A DNA stretch of 64,000 nt from Ricordea florida (GCA_949710005.1 OX453281.1:21214561-21278560); one strand, 5' to 3'; counted from the first letter of the stretch, positions 54,801 through 63,818 are shown. The notes: generated by a model not told the origin, from the letters alone. Made by a program: numbers and translations.

Positions 54801-57800
54801 GCTCTGTTATTATTGTTTTTTTTTTTATCCGTGAGCTGTAGTAAGCTGGTAAAGATTTCTATTTGTCAAACATTACTGTATGCACATTGCACATGGATGA
54901 AATCGTTGTTGATCATCATTCATCATCATTGTTATCATCATTATCATCCAGTATAGTATTTGCAAAGTGATTGGTCCAATTCCTTCTCCAGCCAGTTTAT
55001 TTTTCCAGACTAAAAGGCAATTGCTAATTAAATATTATTGCATTATCTGTACTACTGTAAGGGTCAGATCTTTAATTACAGTTTGATTTAATATTGTTAG
55101 CCTGAATTTTATATTAGGTTCATTTCTTGTTGGGCTAAAACTTAAATTTACATATATTTTACCTTACATTTTTATTGATCACCATGCCCTACTTCTTTCA
55201 TCTGTTGTAGGAATGGATCGTCCCCCTTTGGGATGTAGAGTTCTAGTTCAGAGGAATCTTTCAAAAATTTTACCAGCTGCGCTTAGAGATATGACTGATT
55301 GGACAGCTGATACAAGAATAAAGGTAGCTGAGGAAGATTTTGCTGTAGAAATTTTTGTTACCAATTGTTGATGTTGAACATTACTGTTCTGGTGAAAAAA
55401 AGACAGTTTTTACCGTTAGTCTTAAAATCCAAGTTCTATTTGGCTTTGCTGAACAGGAAAGTCAAATTCGTGGAAACTAATCTATATAAATATGACTGTT
55501 TGTTTTTCAGTTTGGTTTAGATATTCTTTTTGCCTTTAGAAAATGTCATCTTCTTGTTTCTATTAATAATAAATTATTAATTATTATTATTATTATAGGT
55601 ATGGATCGCCAAGTTGGGAGATTTTGTTTAATTTTTCAAAATCTGTATTCATTGAAATTTACCATGTCACATGTAACCCTTTCACTCCCAAGATACAAGT
55701 AGCAATTCTCCTAAATGATTGTTTATCACCTTTATATAATTATGTAAATTTTGGAGAATTTGATGCAAGATAAATTCAGGATCACTGGGTTGAGAGTTTT
55801 CTCAAGTCTCAATATCATTCTATGTGCTTTGTATTAATGTATTGATATTGAAAGGAGAAGATGAGTGCAGATCCATAATTATTATGGGATTGAAAGGGTC
55901 AATTAAATTAAGTTGAAAAGACATGCTAAGTACCCTTCTATGCTTTCTGCATACACTGATTGACTGAGGAACTTTCCAAATTATTTAAAAACAAACTGCG
56001 AGAAACAGTACATGAATACAGTAAATCACACCCCAAAGCAAATAATTGCTCTCAGCACCACGTTTGGGGACATGTGTTGCAGTATACATGTAATTTGCTA
56101 CAGTAATTTATTAACACAATTAATAGTAATATATAATGGTTGATACAATGTAAAATTGTTGAAAATGTAATAAGTAATGGTAATAGGACTGAGTGGAGTC
56201 CAATTCGGTCTGTAATCATACGAGTGATAAACAAAATCGGACGACCGAGTAGGGGGTGTCCGATTTGTTTAATCACGAGTTTGATTGCAGACCAAATTGG
56301 ACGACACAAAGTCTTATTACCAATTAATCATAACTTTAACAAAATTTGTGATGTATTAACTTCTTTTTTTTAATCAAAACACAGGAAATTCCAATATTTT
56401 TTATGCCAGAAGTGAAAAAAAAGCCATTTAAGCGTGCGCACGTGATGGCGCATACTGTCCAGTTACTCAGGCATGACGCGTACTGTCCTATTTAACTGTC
56501 CTATTAAGGCTGAAATCAGGGCAGTTGATAGCCAATCAGATTTGAGAATTTTGTTGTAGTTATGATTATTAGTATAATATAATTGATAACTAATCAATTG
56601 TTGATGTTTAATAGTTGGCCCTATACTTCTTATGGGTTGAAAAAGTGACACAAGATTCTTTGGCCAATCATCAATTGTAGAGAAACAAAACCAAATCAAT
56701 ACCAATGTTATTTCATAGCTTTCAGTTTTTTAAAAAAAAACCAACTGAAAAACTATCTCATTGAAAGACAATTTAGACAATTAGAATGCACAATGCTTGC
56801 TCACCCTGCATTTAAATCTTGCACTTCGTCATTAAAATTTTAGCCCAGGAAAGCCTACTCGCATAAGCTTGCAGCTTCTTTAGGCTTCCTTGTCACTTTT
56901 CCAATATTTGTAACGATAATTATTCACAATGTACATGTATGGGTGACTAAAATAAATAAATGAAATAAATAAATAAAATATTTGATTGAAAAGTGTTCTT
57001 ATTAGCTAGATTGCATGAATTACAACACATTACAAATATATTTGGGTGTGTTAAAATCAATCAATCCTTGCATTGTTGTGGACAAATAAATCTTACTCTC
57101 AGTCCGCCAGAAAAGACAATCGTACTTTCGCTACAAACTCAACTATTTATTTCTAACTTGGCACTTGAAATGCTATAACTCAAGTAGTCCACTAACGGAG
57201 CAATGGCTTCACTTAAATATATGTTAATAAGCTATCTCTTAACTTCATAACTACATAAACTTTAGTCTCCACTGACATTACAACTCACGAGCTCCTTGGA
57301 AATATCCACCCAAGGGCAACAACCCCTGCACACTCCTTTCGGATAGCTTCTTCAGACATCTTCACGGCAAACATCTAGATTACTTAAGATACATGTAACT
57401 GCAGAGCAAACATCCTAGAGCTGTGTGTTAGCATTCCTTATAATGAATAATGATGAACTTTATTTGAGTGTCAACTGTATCTATACACTGATGCACTAAT
57501 TATAATTGGGGACACTGTAAAGCACAAATCAAATCAAATCAAATCATATTTAATTAAATTAAATCAAATCAAATCAAATGTTGGTTCTTGTGGAGAGGGG
57601 AAAACCGGAGTACCCAGAGAAAAACCTCTCAGAGCAGAGTAGAGAACCAACAAACTCAGCTCACATATGACGCCGGGGCCACATTGGTGGAAGGCGAGCG
57701 CTCTCACCACTGCGCCAACCCTGCTCCCCGTTAATATATGCAGTTACGAAGAATTCTAGAAGTCATTCCAAACGATTACAATAATAACTATATATAGTAA

Positions 57801-60800
57801 GATTACTCCACTCAGTTAATTACATCATGTTGTGATTGCTGGAACTCTCTAGAAAGAATATTGAGTGACTCATTTGGTTGGTTTGGTTAAAATTTCTTTA
57901 AATTATTTGGCATTTTCCTTTTCACAGGCATCCTCTCTTGTGTACTTTTTGCTGTTTTATGCAGAAGACAACACCACTCAGCACATGGAACTGCTGCTAC
58001 ATGGTTTATACAAGGCTAGCCAAGATGAAAATGAAGAAGTCGTCAAACAGGTGTGATACTAATCGATAGTCTGGAGAGAAACATTTTCACAAAGCCCTTC
58101 ACTATTGATAATTTAATAGCTGAATGTGGAGTGATTTGGTGAGCAGTTAACAGAGGGCGTAAAAGAGCCACGTGTCTTCTGGTGAAATGTTCTTTTCTTC
58201 TTTAAATTGCCTTGTATTGACTTTTGAAATGAAATAAGAATTCAATGATACAGACACTCGGGGATTTCTTCCATGTTTAGTACATTTTGTAACCAGAAGT
58301 CAGTTATACTGTTTGTATCATGTGACAAGCTTACGGTAATTTCTGAGTGCAAGAGAGTAAGACTGCATGTGTGTACGTGGTTGAATTTGGACAATTACAT
58401 TAGTTGTGTTATAAGAGATTGGATTTAATATTATTCCTAGCTGATAATATAAATTAGTTCTATGGTCTCACGACGGAGTCACTTGGGTGGTAGTTGCGAC
58501 ATTTCAACTGCTTACTGCTAGTCTTCTTCAAGCGATGGGGTCGACTGTTCCCGTTGCAGCATTATAATAATTATACTCTATCACCTGAAGAAGACTTGCA
58601 GTAAGCAGTTGAAAAGTCACGACCACCAACCAAGTGACTCTGTCGTGAGACCGTAGAGCTAATTTATATTATCATTGAAGTTACCACGATGAATAACAAT
58701 CTTTTCCATAACTTATTCCTATTTGTATGACAGAAATAACATACATGTACCATACATCCTTTGCACTCACTCCCTTGTCTGAGTCATGAAATATTGTGTA
58801 AATTGATGTATAGTCTAGTGCAAACTGGGTAAATTGCTTACCTGCTCACATGTTAAACTAAAGTGCATGTGAGAGTGCAGTTGTATCATAACTGAAGCAG
58901 TGCTGGAAAAAGGCTCAAAGTGACCGTAGATGAACAATAACATCAAATCTCAAATTTCATTTCAGAAGTAAAGTAAAGGTAACTTGAGTGAGAATTCAGC
59001 TGTTAATCAGTCTTGTGGGGCTTTTATCCATGCACCCAAATATACTGGTACTTCTAATTTTTATCTACTAGTGTTCAATCTTCACAAATTCCAACCTTCA
59101 ATTTTGTCATCGTTTCCTAAGTTAAACTGGTTGTATACGTGTAGCCTGCCTAAACTATGAAGTATATGAAGAGACATGTGGAAAAAAGCCTAATGCAAGG
59201 TGGCATCTTTTCAGAAACTGGCTAGATTTGTCCTCAAACAACCATGTATTCATGAGGAGAGTTGGACACGGCATCTTGAGTCCCATTGGGTCTTCTCTGC
59301 ATCCCGAAGTTTATTTAGTGGTATCCACAGTGTGTACATTGGATGGTGAATATTTGCATTGCTTTGTGTGTTCAGGTTGTCTCCAGTGCAGAACTTGCTG
59401 GTAGCTTTGTTGATCCTGCAGTTTTCTGTAAACTTGCTCTTCCTCATCTCAAGGCTTCAGCCATCAGTTCATCCACTGCTTGTGCAAGCTGCCTAATGAT
59501 TTTTGCTTCGTTGTTGAAGGGCTGTGATCCTCTGCTTCTTAAACCTCATCTAAAGGTATTCAAACAACATTTTCCATTTAGCTATGCGAGTATGAATATG
59601 AATCTGAGTATGCAATGATTGATCATCAATATCATTGTTATTGTCATCAAATCTCTCACCAGCATTGTCATTGTTACCACCACCAACAATATCGTTAACA
59701 GTTATTAACATCATCATCATTATCACCATTTCCACCACTATGGTCATCCTCGTCATTGTCATCACGTCAAAATCATCATCATTGCCATAGTCAGAACTTT
59801 GCTAGATACATGTATGTAATATTGGGTATCCACATATCATTGACAGTCTCTGTTGGTCTGTGACACAGTGGTGAGTGCTACATTGTATACTGGCAAATAC
59901 ATGCTCTTTGGGCAGAGGAATATTGAGAAAAAATTATACTTTTTAGAGTTTATGGACTACATCACTGATTGAGTATTTGTTTTACTGTAGTTGGTCTGTG
60001 ATACAGTGTCCTTGCAAGATGTTTGCTGCACAGTGCAGTTGTCCTGCCAACGCAGTCTTTTAGCCACTATATCAGCACTGATTGATAAAACTGGATATGA
60101 GACTTCTGTGCACAGCTTTACACTTTTCTATGTTACAATCCATGTGATGGCTCTTCAGCTACAAGAAAGCCTCCAACAAGAGGTGGGTGAAGAGATTGTA
60201 GTAACTAGCATGCCATTCATCTTATTTAACAAATAAAGAAGCCTAAGCCGTGTATTACACTGTGATAAAACACGACGGGCATTTGAGAACACAAGTGAAA
60301 TTTAGAAAACACAAGCCGCAGGCGAGTGTTTTCTACATTTCTCGAGTGTTCTCAAATGTCTGGAGTGTTTTAATCACAGTGTAATACACGGCTTAGGCTT
60401 CTTTATTCGCTTTATGATATAGATTTTACATGCCGCGAGTAGAAACAACAAAGCACACAGATCGACAAACCGACGCCATTTAATACCAAATTCTCGACTT
60501 TTTTCGCTTCTTCTTTATTTGTTTTATTATTCTCAGCTTCAAAACTTTCTGCTGCTTCCCAGAGAATTCCATCATGAATTTCTTCAAAGAAAAATGTTTT
60601 TCGCCATCTCTTAGAGAATTGTCGAGTGGAGGTAATGTGGCGAAAAACAATAAAACACACTTTTTCTATGTTTTATACTCTGATAAAACATAGGTTTTTG
60701 ACCAATCAGAGCGCGCGTAAGAACGTAGCTATATTATAATAATAAATAAATACAGTTGAACCTCTGGTTGCTACCACCTCTCTTAAGCGACCACCTCTCC

Positions 60801-63800
60801 TCAGCAACTAGTTTTCCAAAATACCAAAAGTTTCCCAGTCAAATCTCTGTATTTTAAACCTCTTGTAAGTGACCACCCCTTGTAAGTAACTGTGACCGCT
60901 TTTAGAGATAAAAGAGATAAAGAGATAAAGCGAGCACTTGACAGATAATAGGGTGGAAATTGGATAACAAGGTGTTCTAGCATCGCATTCCTGGTTAGTA
61001 CAAAAGACAAAAATTACTTAGTGGGAACATAGTTAATGGAGGGGACTGGTTGTGAAAGCCGGCATGCATCAAAGGACCGGCCTTTTGTTTTACATTTGAG
61101 GTTGAATTGCACCGTCACATGACATTGACCGTGCACAGGACAAGCGTTTAACTATGGTGGGAAGTGTCTGGTTTTTTTTAATCAAAATTGACTTTGCACA
61201 TGAATAGAACAGTCAAGGATTTAAAGAAAAAGTGCACATAAGTAAGTCTTAAAAGAGACAAGTCTTAAAAGAGACAAATTAAATGTCTACAAAGATTACA
61301 GAAAATTAGGACTGATTTCCTGATCAATTCGCTGGTCTCACAGTCAACATGCAGTCTAACAGAAGTGCAGTATAAAAATAAAGTAAAGTACACTGAGGTC
61401 AACACATTGAAGAAAACAAACTTTTAAATTTAGCAGGCCATACAGTAAAGTATGGCCTGCTAAATTGACCAATCACAATGTGCGTACAAACTGAGAGATA
61501 TTTTTCAATAATTTATATTAGTGGTGATTTGCATGTTAACAAGAAAATGTCTCCAAAGATATAATAAATATCTTACAAACCTTGTTTTCTCAGTCCATTC
61601 TGTAAGTCACAGATCCTCGTTTTTTCTGCTCAGATTTATGGCCCGGGTGCTTTGTGCTTGGGCCATAAATCCGAGCAGAAAAATCTCGGTCCGTAACTTA
61701 CAGCACAGACCTCAAAATCAGTTAGTAAGAGGTACATATATCAAATTTTAAGATAGGAATTTAATCCTACTAGTTCATATTTAACTCCCTTAAACGCCCA
61801 GGTAACATTAGAGTTTTAATATGAAACGATTGTAAAACTTATTCCGTTTGCCTTATTATAGACAGCTTACTAGAAGGGAATCATGATACTCTGAATAGAT
61901 AATTTCGAAAGCTTGAATATTTTTGTGGCTACTAAAAGTTATTACTGGGGTTTAGATGGGAATTGGTGCATGGGGTAAGTCTCTGCAGTTACCATATGCT
62001 ATAGTGAGGCAAAAGTTTGATCCATTATTATCTAATTTCTTGAAAGCGACCACCTCCTGTAAGAAACCACCTAGGCTTGACATTTTGGGTGGTTGCTTAC
62101 CGGAGATTTGACCGTATCTTTTGTCAGGGAAAGTTTTCATATCAACATCTCCCTCACTGGTGGAGATGTGAAGCACCAACACTTGTCTTTTAATTACTAG
62201 ATAACAGTCAAATAAAAGGATACAAGTACATGTAGTTGCTAATCTCTTGACACCTACAGTAAGAAGCACCCAGCGATACAGTTGAACCCGGTTAATACAG
62301 TCACCAATGGGTCCAAACAAATTGGCCACATTACTGGGGTTGGGCCATAATGACGAATACACCACATTTGCACTTCCTGAAGAACTGTTCTGTACAGTGA
62401 ACAACCAGAATGTAGATATACACAAAGTTATGAGTTGAAAAGCAACATTAAGCCGTCCTAATTACTTTACTGAAATTTGATCACTTTCGTATCAATTGTC
62501 TTCACAATTTGCTTAAGTGGATGTTAGATTCAAGATTTCCTTTATCATGTTTGTGATGAGAGCAGGGAGGAGTGTTGCCTACTTTGTAAGGTGAATCAGC
62601 TCTTTGATTAATGAATTACATGTTTACTAAAATTTAGCACACGTGGCCGTATTAACGGGGTGAAATTGTTAAGGATTCTGTTTGGGATTTTTAACAGGTG
62701 ACTGCATTAATGGTGGCTGTAAGGTTGGGGGAGGGGGGGTTCCACTGTATTGTGACTCCACCCTGGATGATCACAGGTACACCCCTGCCTCTCCCTTAAC
62801 CCTTTAAGTCCTAAGAGTGACTTAATAGATTTTATTCTGTCTAACACCAGACAATTTACTCGTCACAGGGAGACCTCCTAGGGATTAAAGGGTTAATAAC
62901 TTAAGTGTTACTTCATACACCTGGCTGGACGACATAGACATTAGTTTTATCATTTATAGACATTTTGTTTGGTATCTCTTTATGTGAATCAAGGTGAATG
63001 CTGTGTTAACCCGACTTGCAGCAGCACAAAGCATGGAAAATACAAGTCAGCTGTTTGAGAGGCATACAAAAGAGTTTTTAGATAAACTTATGGTTGGTAA
63101 TGTCATTTTTGGGGTGAGGGAAGTTGGAAACTTTTGAATTGTTTTCCACGATCACTGACAAAAATCACTGGAACACATATTCTTCAAATTTAAGTTGTTC
63201 AATGTTATAAAATTCATAGTAGCATCCCAAAAATGTTGCCAAGCGGTCTGGTCTCTTTTAGATCTCTTTCACTTAAGTCACAGAGAACTGTTCTTAATTG
63301 GAATGGGTTGTTGTTCATTGTGGAAAATGTGATGGTAATATAAATTCTTCTTTTGTCACACAATGTAGTCACAGGATGTTGATCGTATATAATGTTTCAA
63401 CTGCTTACTGCTAGTCTTCTTCAGACAATGTGGTTGACTTATGCCAGGTCACCATTATATAGCTGTGTGGTCTTCTCTGATTGGTGCGTTTCTATCCTGC
63501 TATTGTTCCTGCTTGCTGATCCTGCTATTTTTCTTGCTTGATGTGTTCTTAATTGATTGATGAAACAAGTCTGCAAAATGAGGTTGAGGAAATGGGGGTA
63601 AACCCTAGCTTTAAAGTTACCGACAGCATTTGTGTAAGGACACTTGTTTCTTCCCAGGCAAACCACAGTTCTTGGACTCAACATTCTCCAGAATGTCGAT
63701 TGTTTGACACATTGTTAACAGAAGCTGGATCTGTCATTGGACACCACTTAGAGGACATTATGACCATCTTCACTGCGTGTTTAGATCAACAGAAAAAGGA

Positions 63801-63818
63801 TCCAGAACTTAGACTTAA
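29698..63818 (+). CDS. DNAAF5: Dynein axonemal assembly factor 5 (HEAT-repeat), 3' end outside window
   Basis: Exons: 29698-29751, 30489-30703, 32759-32993, 35083-35217, 36069-36217, 38333-38429, 46557-46644, 55211-55323, 57928-58050, 59376-59555, 59991-60182, 62994-63092, 63658-63818 (ends mid-codon, phase 2). They join in one open frame of 613 codons plus 2 nt. Landmarks: [151 protein letters not shown]. These are amphipathic HEAT helices in the order of human DNAAF5 (HEATR2, about 855 aa), so roughly 240 residues lie beyond the right edge. The family acts in the cytoplasm to pre-assemble axonemal dynein arms for motile cilia. Two introns exceed 8 kb because of mobile DNA. The acceptor of exon 12 is AAG rather than CAG/TAG. 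Confidence 0.88.
29878..29891. promoter_or_regulatory. Possible RFX X-box in DNAAF5 intron 1
   Basis: GTCGCCATGGCTAT resembles the palindromic X-box GTTRCCATGGYAAC (left half matches GTNRCC; right half has two mismatches). RFX factors commonly drive ciliary genes and DNAAF5 is one. Chance occurrence is quite possible. Confidence 0.3.
30935..31205. mobile_element. Foldback element, GGTCCGTA family, copy 1
   Basis: Hairpin: CGAGGTCCGTACTGTAAAAT...TTTATGGCCCAAGCGCG pairs with GCGCGGGCCATAAATCGACG...ATTTTACAGTACGGACCGAG. Right of it is GGGCCGTACAGTGAAGTATG...TTGACCAATCACAGTGCGCG, a CCAAT/GCGC end. A related copy lies at 61405-61745. The superfamily is unknown. Confidence 0.7.
31206..32085. other. 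DNAAF5 intron 2, nothing recognised
   Basis: AT-rich with A-runs near 31383-31400 and a CCAAT-containing phrase near 31464. I see no coding segment or clear terminal repeat. Confidence 0.4.
32088..32142. repeat. (AAT)n microsatellite
   Basis: A trinucleotide run. The sequence after it (AAAGGTTCTTATTGCGCATA, to about 32520) may be a repeat tail but I could not assign it. Confidence 0.8.
33300..33680 (+). mobile_element. Foldback element with CCAAT/GCGC end and short ATG segment (family B)
   Basis: GCGCGCTCTTATTGGTTCTC (33337-33356) contains an inverted CCAAT box. An ATG at 33397 follows, opening [21 protein letters not shown] second palindrome (ACAATTATTCGCCTCAGGCT pairing with CCTTCGGCGAATAATTGTTA) lies at 33504-33586. 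GCCAATCAAATT marks the far side near 33661. It resembles 36385-36700 in layout. The family was not recognised. Confidence 0.55.
33866..34256 (-). repeat. tRNA-derived SINE
   Basis: Minus-strand head reads GCTCAGTTGGTAGAGCGCCA (A box) and GTGAGTTCAAACC (B box) at about 34180-34243. The body runs to a tail near TTGTATAGCGCTCTTTTTCA at 33881. Correct A-B spacing supports a tRNA origin. Confidence 0.75.
34330..34625 (+). repeat. tRNA-derived SINE, copy 1
   Basis: Head: GTTGGCGCAGTGGTGAGAGT (A box) and GGGTTTGATTCCCGG (B box). The middle has CCGGGTACTCCGGTTTTCCC, then (TGATT)n, and the 3' end is TTGACACTCAAATAAAGTTC with an ATT tail. A second copy in reverse lies at 57440-57727, which confirms a dispersed SINE family. 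Confidence 0.9.
34775..35050. repeat. Retroelement-tail repeat with two hammerhead-like halves
   Basis: An inverted pair: GCTGACGTTTCGAGCGTTAG at 34838-34857 and CTAACGCTCGAAACGTCAGC at 34918-34937. The forward half reads CTGATCA / AGGGC-TAAC-GCTC / GAAAC, one core base away from a hammerhead. It ends with GCACCAGTTTCTTTAGAAAC, 33 bp before the acceptor of DNAAF5 exon 4. Confidence 0.6.
35799..35921. mobile_element. Short MITE with GTGGTTCAATTTAATCCTTG termini
   Basis: The left end TGTGGTTCAATTTAATCCTT pairs with the right end AAGGATAAAATTGAACCACA; arms are about 45 bp around a TGATGATAATG centre. Confidence 0.75.
36174..36313 (+). repeat. Tandem duplication of the end of DNAAF5 exon 5
   Basis: GTTACAGCCATTG...TTAAATCTTAGAGACAGGTA through CCTTTTAAGAAT occurs at 36174-36235 and again at 36250-36313 with a few substitutions. 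The second copy repeats the last 44 bp of the exon plus its donor site, but has no convincing acceptor apart from TATTATAG at 36243-36250. Confidence 0.85.
36365..37015. mobile_element. Nested foldback elements (families B and C)
   Basis: An outer element has TGTTTCTATCGAGTT at 36371 and its complement AACTCGATAGAAACACGAAG at 36817, and ends ACCAATCAGCGCGCAT at 36995-37010. Inside it, 36389-36703 is a second element with TTTAGTATAAATCTACTAGC/CTAGTAGATTTATACTAAAA repeats, GCCGCACTCTGATTGGC (inverted CCAAT), an ATG at 36480 opening [20 protein letters not shown], and a hairpin GATAGTTGACTCGGGCTGCG/CCCTTGTCAACTATC. The family names are my own labels. Confidence 0.55.
37140..37195 (+). repeat. 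Degenerate tRNA-like SINE 3' part
   Basis: AAGGTCATGGATTTGAATCC...CAAGCCTGAATTTTTTTAGG matches one arm of the palindrome at 21701-21841 with several substitutions. Confidence 0.6.
37295..37680. mobile_element. TIR element with repeated GTTGTTTCAACC motifs
   Basis: The left end ATATGTTGCAGGTCATTTTG pairs with the right end AAAGTGACCTGCAACATAT. Subterminal copies of TTGTTTCAACCTAGGTC occur near both ends. Noncoding. Confidence 0.75.
38430..39183. other. DNAAF5 intron 6, left part, nothing recognised
   Basis: AT-rich sequence with no protein-like frame or named repeat. Confidence 0.4.
39184..39800 (+). repeat. Unclassified dispersed repeat, family D copy 1
   Basis: Shares with the reverse complement of 44590-45230 the order GGGATGTTGGGAGAA, AAAATCGCTCAAACTTTG, TGTTAGTAGTCCA, ATAATTGATTTCA, GGCTACATTGAAGAAAT/ACAAATGAAAT and GAGAGAGCATT. 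The copies are colinear but diverged. No coding content was recognised. Confidence 0.7.
39801..40792. other. DNAAF5 intron 6, nothing recognised
   Basis: Between the family-D repeat and the antisense pseudogene. I see no supported feature. Confidence 0.4.
40793..43656 (-). pseudogene. Decayed gene of an uncharacterised multicopy cnidarian family
   Basis: Minus-strand pieces in order: an exon ending at 43350 ([31 protein letters not shown], then GTGAGC donor); an exon from about 42768 ([20 protein letters not shown]); [15 protein letters not shown] and [14 protein letters not shown] followed by a TAA at 42370-42368; [40 protein letters not shown] to a donor near 41833; [20 protein letters not shown] and [10 protein letters not shown] from about 41547, with a stop near 41332; [20 protein letters not shown] and [15 protein letters not shown], where a conserved stretch is missing; and [20 protein letters not shown] at about 41010. 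From memory this resembles many uncharacterised coral and Hydra proteins. Function is unknown; a Cys/His cluster suggests metal binding. Lies antisense in DNAAF5 intron 6. Confidence 0.7.
43010..43146 (+). repeat. Retroelement-tail repeat, copy 3 (5' truncated)
   Basis: AGGGCTAACGCTCGAAACGT, TTAATCAACTCGTTTGATTT and GCACCAGTTTCTTTAGAAAC in the same order as at 34910-35045. The hammerhead 5' core is missing. Confidence 0.7.
44045..44470 (+). pseudogene. LINE C-terminal fragment with 3' tail
   Basis: [40 protein letters not shown] and [34 protein letters not shown], stop, then an AT-rich tail ending in A-runs near 44455-44475. This is the same C-terminal module as at 2505-2734 but a different family. 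Confidence 0.75.
44590..45230 (-). repeat. Unclassified dispersed repeat, family D copy 2
   Basis: Inverted relative to 39184-39800; shared phrases include AAAATCGCTCAAACTTTG and GGGATGTTGGGAGAA on the minus strand. The pair brackets the antisense pseudogene at 40793-43656. Confidence 0.7.
45231..46556. other. DNAAF5 intron 6, right part
   Basis: Contains a CCAAT/GCGC end (TTGACCAATCAGCATGCGCG, 45318-45337) of a foldback element whose other parts I could not delimit. Otherwise nothing recognised. Confidence 0.4.
46674..46862. mobile_element. MITE with ACCAAATGCATAAATGGAGG termini
   Basis: The left end GACCAAATGCATAAATGGAG...TTCTTTTGTTTATATGCTAA pairs with the right end TTAGCACATAAACAAAAGAA...GCCATTTATGCATTTGGTAT; arms are about 60 bp. 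It begins about 30 bp after the donor of DNAAF5 exon 7. Confidence 0.85.
47510..48500 (+). repeat. 9-bp minisatellite, left arm
   Basis: About 110 units of CCCTACAAG, TCCTACATG and close variants. The period is a multiple of three with no stop in several frames, so long open frames (Pro-Thr-Ser/Cys repeats and others) are artefacts. Confidence 0.92.
49260..52780 (+). pseudogene. Decayed LTR-type retroelement (gag, protease, RT, RNase H remnants)
   Basis: Order of remnants: gag-like [20 protein letters not shown] near 49790; protease region at 49936-50622, where the DSG-type motif reads [10 protein letters not shown] so the conserved Gly is Arg; reverse transcriptase [20 protein letters not shown] near 51247 and [16 protein letters not shown] near 51446; RNase H-like [19 protein letters not shown] near 51866, [20 protein letters not shown] near 52080; and HH-CC upstream region [10 protein letters not shown] near 52595. 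Many stops and frame changes are present. No flanking LTRs could be found; TGGTGGCAGCAGTTTGGATC at 49058 could be a relic primer site. Which family it belongs to (Gypsy-like is my guess) is unresolved. Confidence 0.7.
53370..54240 (-). repeat. 9-bp minisatellite, right arm
   Basis: Same unit as the left arm, inverted (GTAGGGCTT, GTAGGACAT). An interruption (ATTAATTGTAGGGCATGTAC) lies at 53662-53681. Confidence 0.92.
54421..55210. other. DNAAF5 intron 7, right part
   Basis: Contains an imperfect palindrome around 54600-54670 (CTGATGTT...AACATCAG) and a TCATCAT run near 54915-54950. No gene seen. Confidence 0.4.
55674..55901. mobile_element. MITE with TAACCCTTTCACTCCC termini
   Basis: The left end TAACCCTTTCACTCCCAAGA pairs with the right end GGGATTGAAAGGGTCA. 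Related copies are at 62796-62896 and, cut by the window edge, 63931-64000. Confidence 0.7.
56130..56560. mobile_element. Foldback element with CCAATTCGGTCTG hairpin
   Basis: GTCCAATTCGGTCTGTAATC...ACAAAATCGGAC pairs with GTCCGATTTGTTTAATCACG...CAGACCAAATTGGAC (56198-56302). A CCAATCA phrase occurs at 56533. The outer boundary is approximate. Confidence 0.65.
57440..57727 (-). repeat. tRNA-derived SINE, copy 2
   Basis: Reverse complement of the family at 34330-34625, from GAACTTTATTTGAGTGTCAA through GGAAAACCGGAGTACCC to the A box CTCACCACTGCGCCAACC near 57704-57721. Confidence 0.9.
58440..58680. repeat. Palindromic retroelement-tail repeat
   Basis: GGTCTCACGACGGAGTCACT...AACTGCTTACTGCTAGTCTTC pairs with GAAGAAGACTTGCAGTAAGC...AAGTGACTCTGTCGTGAGAC. 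The half CTGAAGA...GTTGAAA has hammerhead-like core spacing. It is related to 63385-63432. Confidence 0.6.
58681..59375. other. DNAAF5 intron 9, right part, nothing recognised
   Basis: AT-rich sequence without supported features. Confidence 0.4.
60222..60742 (-). mobile_element. Foldback element, family A copy 2
   Basis: Nearly the same sequence as 7515-8026 throughout, including the hairpin, the TTGACCAATCAGAGCGCGCG end at 60708-60727 and the minus-strand open segment [20 protein letters not shown]. It begins 40 bp after the donor of DNAAF5 exon 11. Confidence 0.7.
60753..62114. mobile_element. TA-flanked TIR element (CAGTTGAACCTCTGG ends)
   Basis: The left end CAGTTGAACCTCTGGTTGCT pairs approximately with the right end GTTGCTTACCGGAGATTTGACCG; TA flanks both. 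Inside, 61405-61745 is a foldback of the GGTCCGTA family. Ends of this type suit Tc1/mariner or pogo derivatives. Confidence 0.55.
61405..61745. mobile_element. Foldback element, GGTCCGTA family, copy 2
   Basis: GCAGGCCATACAGTAAAGTA, TTGACCAATCACAATGTGCG and a hairpin (ATTTATGGCCCGGGTGC with GCTTGGGCCATAAAT) correspond to the parts at 30935-31205, in a different order. Confidence 0.65.
62279..62747. mobile_element. TA-flanked MITE (CAGTTGAACCCGG ends)
   Basis: The left end CAGTTGAACCCGGTTAATAC pairs with the right end GGTTCCACTG plus subterminal TGACTGCATTAATGG; TA on both sides (62277-62278, 62748-62749). The pogo/Tigger-like assignment is from the end sequence. Confidence 0.65.
62796..62896. 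mobile_element. Short MITE with TTAACCCTTTAAGTCC termini
   Basis: TTAACCCTTTAAGTCCTAAG pairs with CTAGGGATTAAAGGGTTAA. 101 bp. Confidence 0.7.
63385..63432 (-). ncRNA. Hammerhead-like motif, degraded
   Basis: Minus strand: CTGAAGA, a possible 4-bp stem II (GACT with AGTT) enclosing AGCAGTAAGC, then GAAAC. Stems I and III are not convincing. Probably the relic of a Penelope-like tail. Confidence 0.3.
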
